A DNA stretch of 54,012 nucleotides from Hortaea werneckii (lineage: Eukaryota > Ascomycota > Dothideomycetes > Mycosphaerellales > Teratosphaeriaceae): contig JBAOKB010000056.1 of NCBI GenBank assembly GCA_037044905.1, positions 1 through 54,012 on the forward strand, given 5' to 3'. This document shows, piece by piece, positions 53,100 to 54,012 of the stretch. How positions within the stretch are numbered: position 1 is the first letter of the stretch; every line of letters starts with the position of its first letter. Below the pieces are notes generated by a model. The model searched no databases. It saw only the letters and a list, made by a program, of their open reading frames with translations, and had not been told where the DNA came from. The translations under genes were made by a program, and so were the position numbers.

Positions 53100-53407
53100 G
53101 TCGGAGAACCTCGACCATGATCGTGGTGAAAGGGAGATACACGTCTATAGGTTTCACGCGAATGGTAGAGTGAGGTCGGCAACGGAGTCGCGAGCCTCGG
53201 TCCAATTTGATGGGAATTTGAATGAGCCGAACTAAATTCAATGAATGCGGAGTCCGCTCGGAGGTCTCGAGCCTTGGCTTTCCCAAGGCCTCCGGTCTCT
53301 ATACCTTCCAGGAGGAAGTTACAAGGCGGCGCAGAGTCGCACACCCCACGCTACAACTCTCCGCCCGAGACAAATCAGTTCGAGGATCCCAAAGGGCGTC
53401 TTTCACA
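53100..53407. promoter_or_regulatory. Divergent promoter region, PEX10 and mS41-like gene
   Basis: 308 bases between start codons. No element identified. Confidence 0.4.
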
Positions 53408-54012
53408 ATGGCCCTCAAACGCCCATCGATGCTGCTCAACCTCCCGCAACCGACCCGCATCTTCACCTGCCTCCAATGCCGCTCTCTCCACCGCCTACAC
53501 GCTCCCACCCAGCGCATCCCTAAACCGACCCCCTTCGTCCCGGATGTCCAAACATTCCTCACCTTGATCGGCCGCAAGCTCTCGGCGCATTCAGCCAAGA
53601 TCCCTAGCTGGGAAGCCCTCTTCTCCCTCTCCGGCCAGCAACTCCGGGAAGCCGGCGTCGAACCCGCCCGCGCGCGACGTTATCTCATGTGGTGGCGAGA
53701 GCGATTCCGGAATGGGATCACGGGAGTTGGCGGTGATCTGAAGGAAGTCAAGGACGGCATAGCGGAGCTGAGGGTCATGGAGGTCCCATCTTCGCGACCG
53801 ATGGATAGGGAGGCCACACTGACGAAAGGCGCGGGGATGAGGAAAGTAGTGGTTAATGTTCCCGCTACAGTCGCGTTGCCGCCGGATCCGGCCAAAGCTG
53901 CGCCTGAGGCGGAAGAGGGGAGGGAAGGCGAGCCCGCTCCGGCGAGGGCGGTGGCGCCGCCGGTGAATTTCAACGCGAAGGACGTGCAAGCTATTCACGG
54001 CGTGAAGATTGT
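53408..54012 (+). CDS. IGR-motif protein, mitochondrial small-ribosomal-subunit protein mS41 (Fyv4-like), 3' partial
   Basis: The ATG at 53408 opens a frame running to the window edge (201 complete codons). The N terminus is Arg/Leu/Ser-rich without acids (MALKRPSMLLNLPQPTRIF) as in mitochondrial presequences, with CxxC-like residues. The IGR motif follows: PDVQTFLTLIGRKLSAHSAK and then IPSWEALFSLSGQQLREAGVEPARARRYLMWWRERFRNG. This matches yeast Fyv4/mS41 and related fungal small-subunit mitoribosomal proteins. The rest is Ala/Pro/Glu-rich. The end is missing. Confidence 0.85.
   Translation, partial: MALKRPSMLLNLPQPTRIFTCLQCRSLHRLHAPTQRIPKPTPFVPDVQTFLTLIGRKLSAHSAKIPSWEALFSLSGQQLREAGVEPARARRYLMWWRERFRNGITGVGGDLKEVKDGIAELRVMEVPSSRPMDREATLTKGAGMRKVVVNVPATVALPPDPAKAAPEAEEGREGEPAPARAVAPPVNFNAKDVQAIHGVKI

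Overview
The window is nuclear DNA of a filamentous ascomycete (Pezizomycotina). The basis is short introns (about 50-130 nt) with GTATGT/GTAAGT-type donors and CTAAC/CTGAC branch sites, protein-coding genes on both strands without operons, and fungal-specific families (Ilm1, Csx2-type ArfGAP, fungal STK19, DHA1-like MFS). A Dothideomycete would fit, but I cannot settle the class from sequence alone. I rebuilt gene models across introns where the reading frames required it. I see no rRNA, no convincing tRNA, no transposon and no CRISPR.

Layout. 0-14 kb: 3' part of a Kip2/KipA-type kinesin, a type II membrane protein resembling fucosyltransferases, a polytopic membrane protein of unknown function, DGAT2 (minus), an STK19-family protein, and a CDK7/Kin28-like kinase (minus). 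14-19 kb: a small secreted, probably GPI-anchored repeat protein whose repeats are whole exon-plus-intron units (the most unusual structure here), then a small four-cysteine protein whose frame continues past a TAG stop. 19-27 kb: an MFS transporter, a 3-dehydroshikimate dehydratase-like protein (minus) divergent from a DAHP synthase, and a three-exon gene of unknown function. 28-37 kb: Rrs1 (minus), a LURP1-like/Tubby-fold protein, a peroxisomal 4-coumarate-CoA-ligase-like enzyme (minus), the ATP11 chaperone, and a coiled-coil protein. 37-45 kb: membrane dipeptidase (minus), Ilm1, a four-TM protein, and a conserved protein of unknown function. 45-54 kb: a thioesterase-fold protein ending in a peroxisomal signal (minus), a BAR-PH-ArfGAP-ankyrin protein, PEX10 (minus), and the 5' part of an IGR-motif (mS41/Fyv4-like) mitoribosomal protein.

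Most genes are housekeeping, and neighbours are not obviously co-functional. Two themes do stand out. One is the divergent pair DAHP synthase / dehydroshikimate dehydratase-like, which are the entry step and a drain of the shikimate pathway. The other is peroxisomal lipid metabolism: PEX10 plus two enzymes ending in AKL, with DGAT2 elsewhere in the window.

Intergenic DNA is rich in simple sequence: three poly-C tracts of 20-28 nt, a (CT)n tract of about 100 nt, and a perfect 30-bp hairpin with a 5-nt loop, mostly between 30.0 and 30.8 kb.
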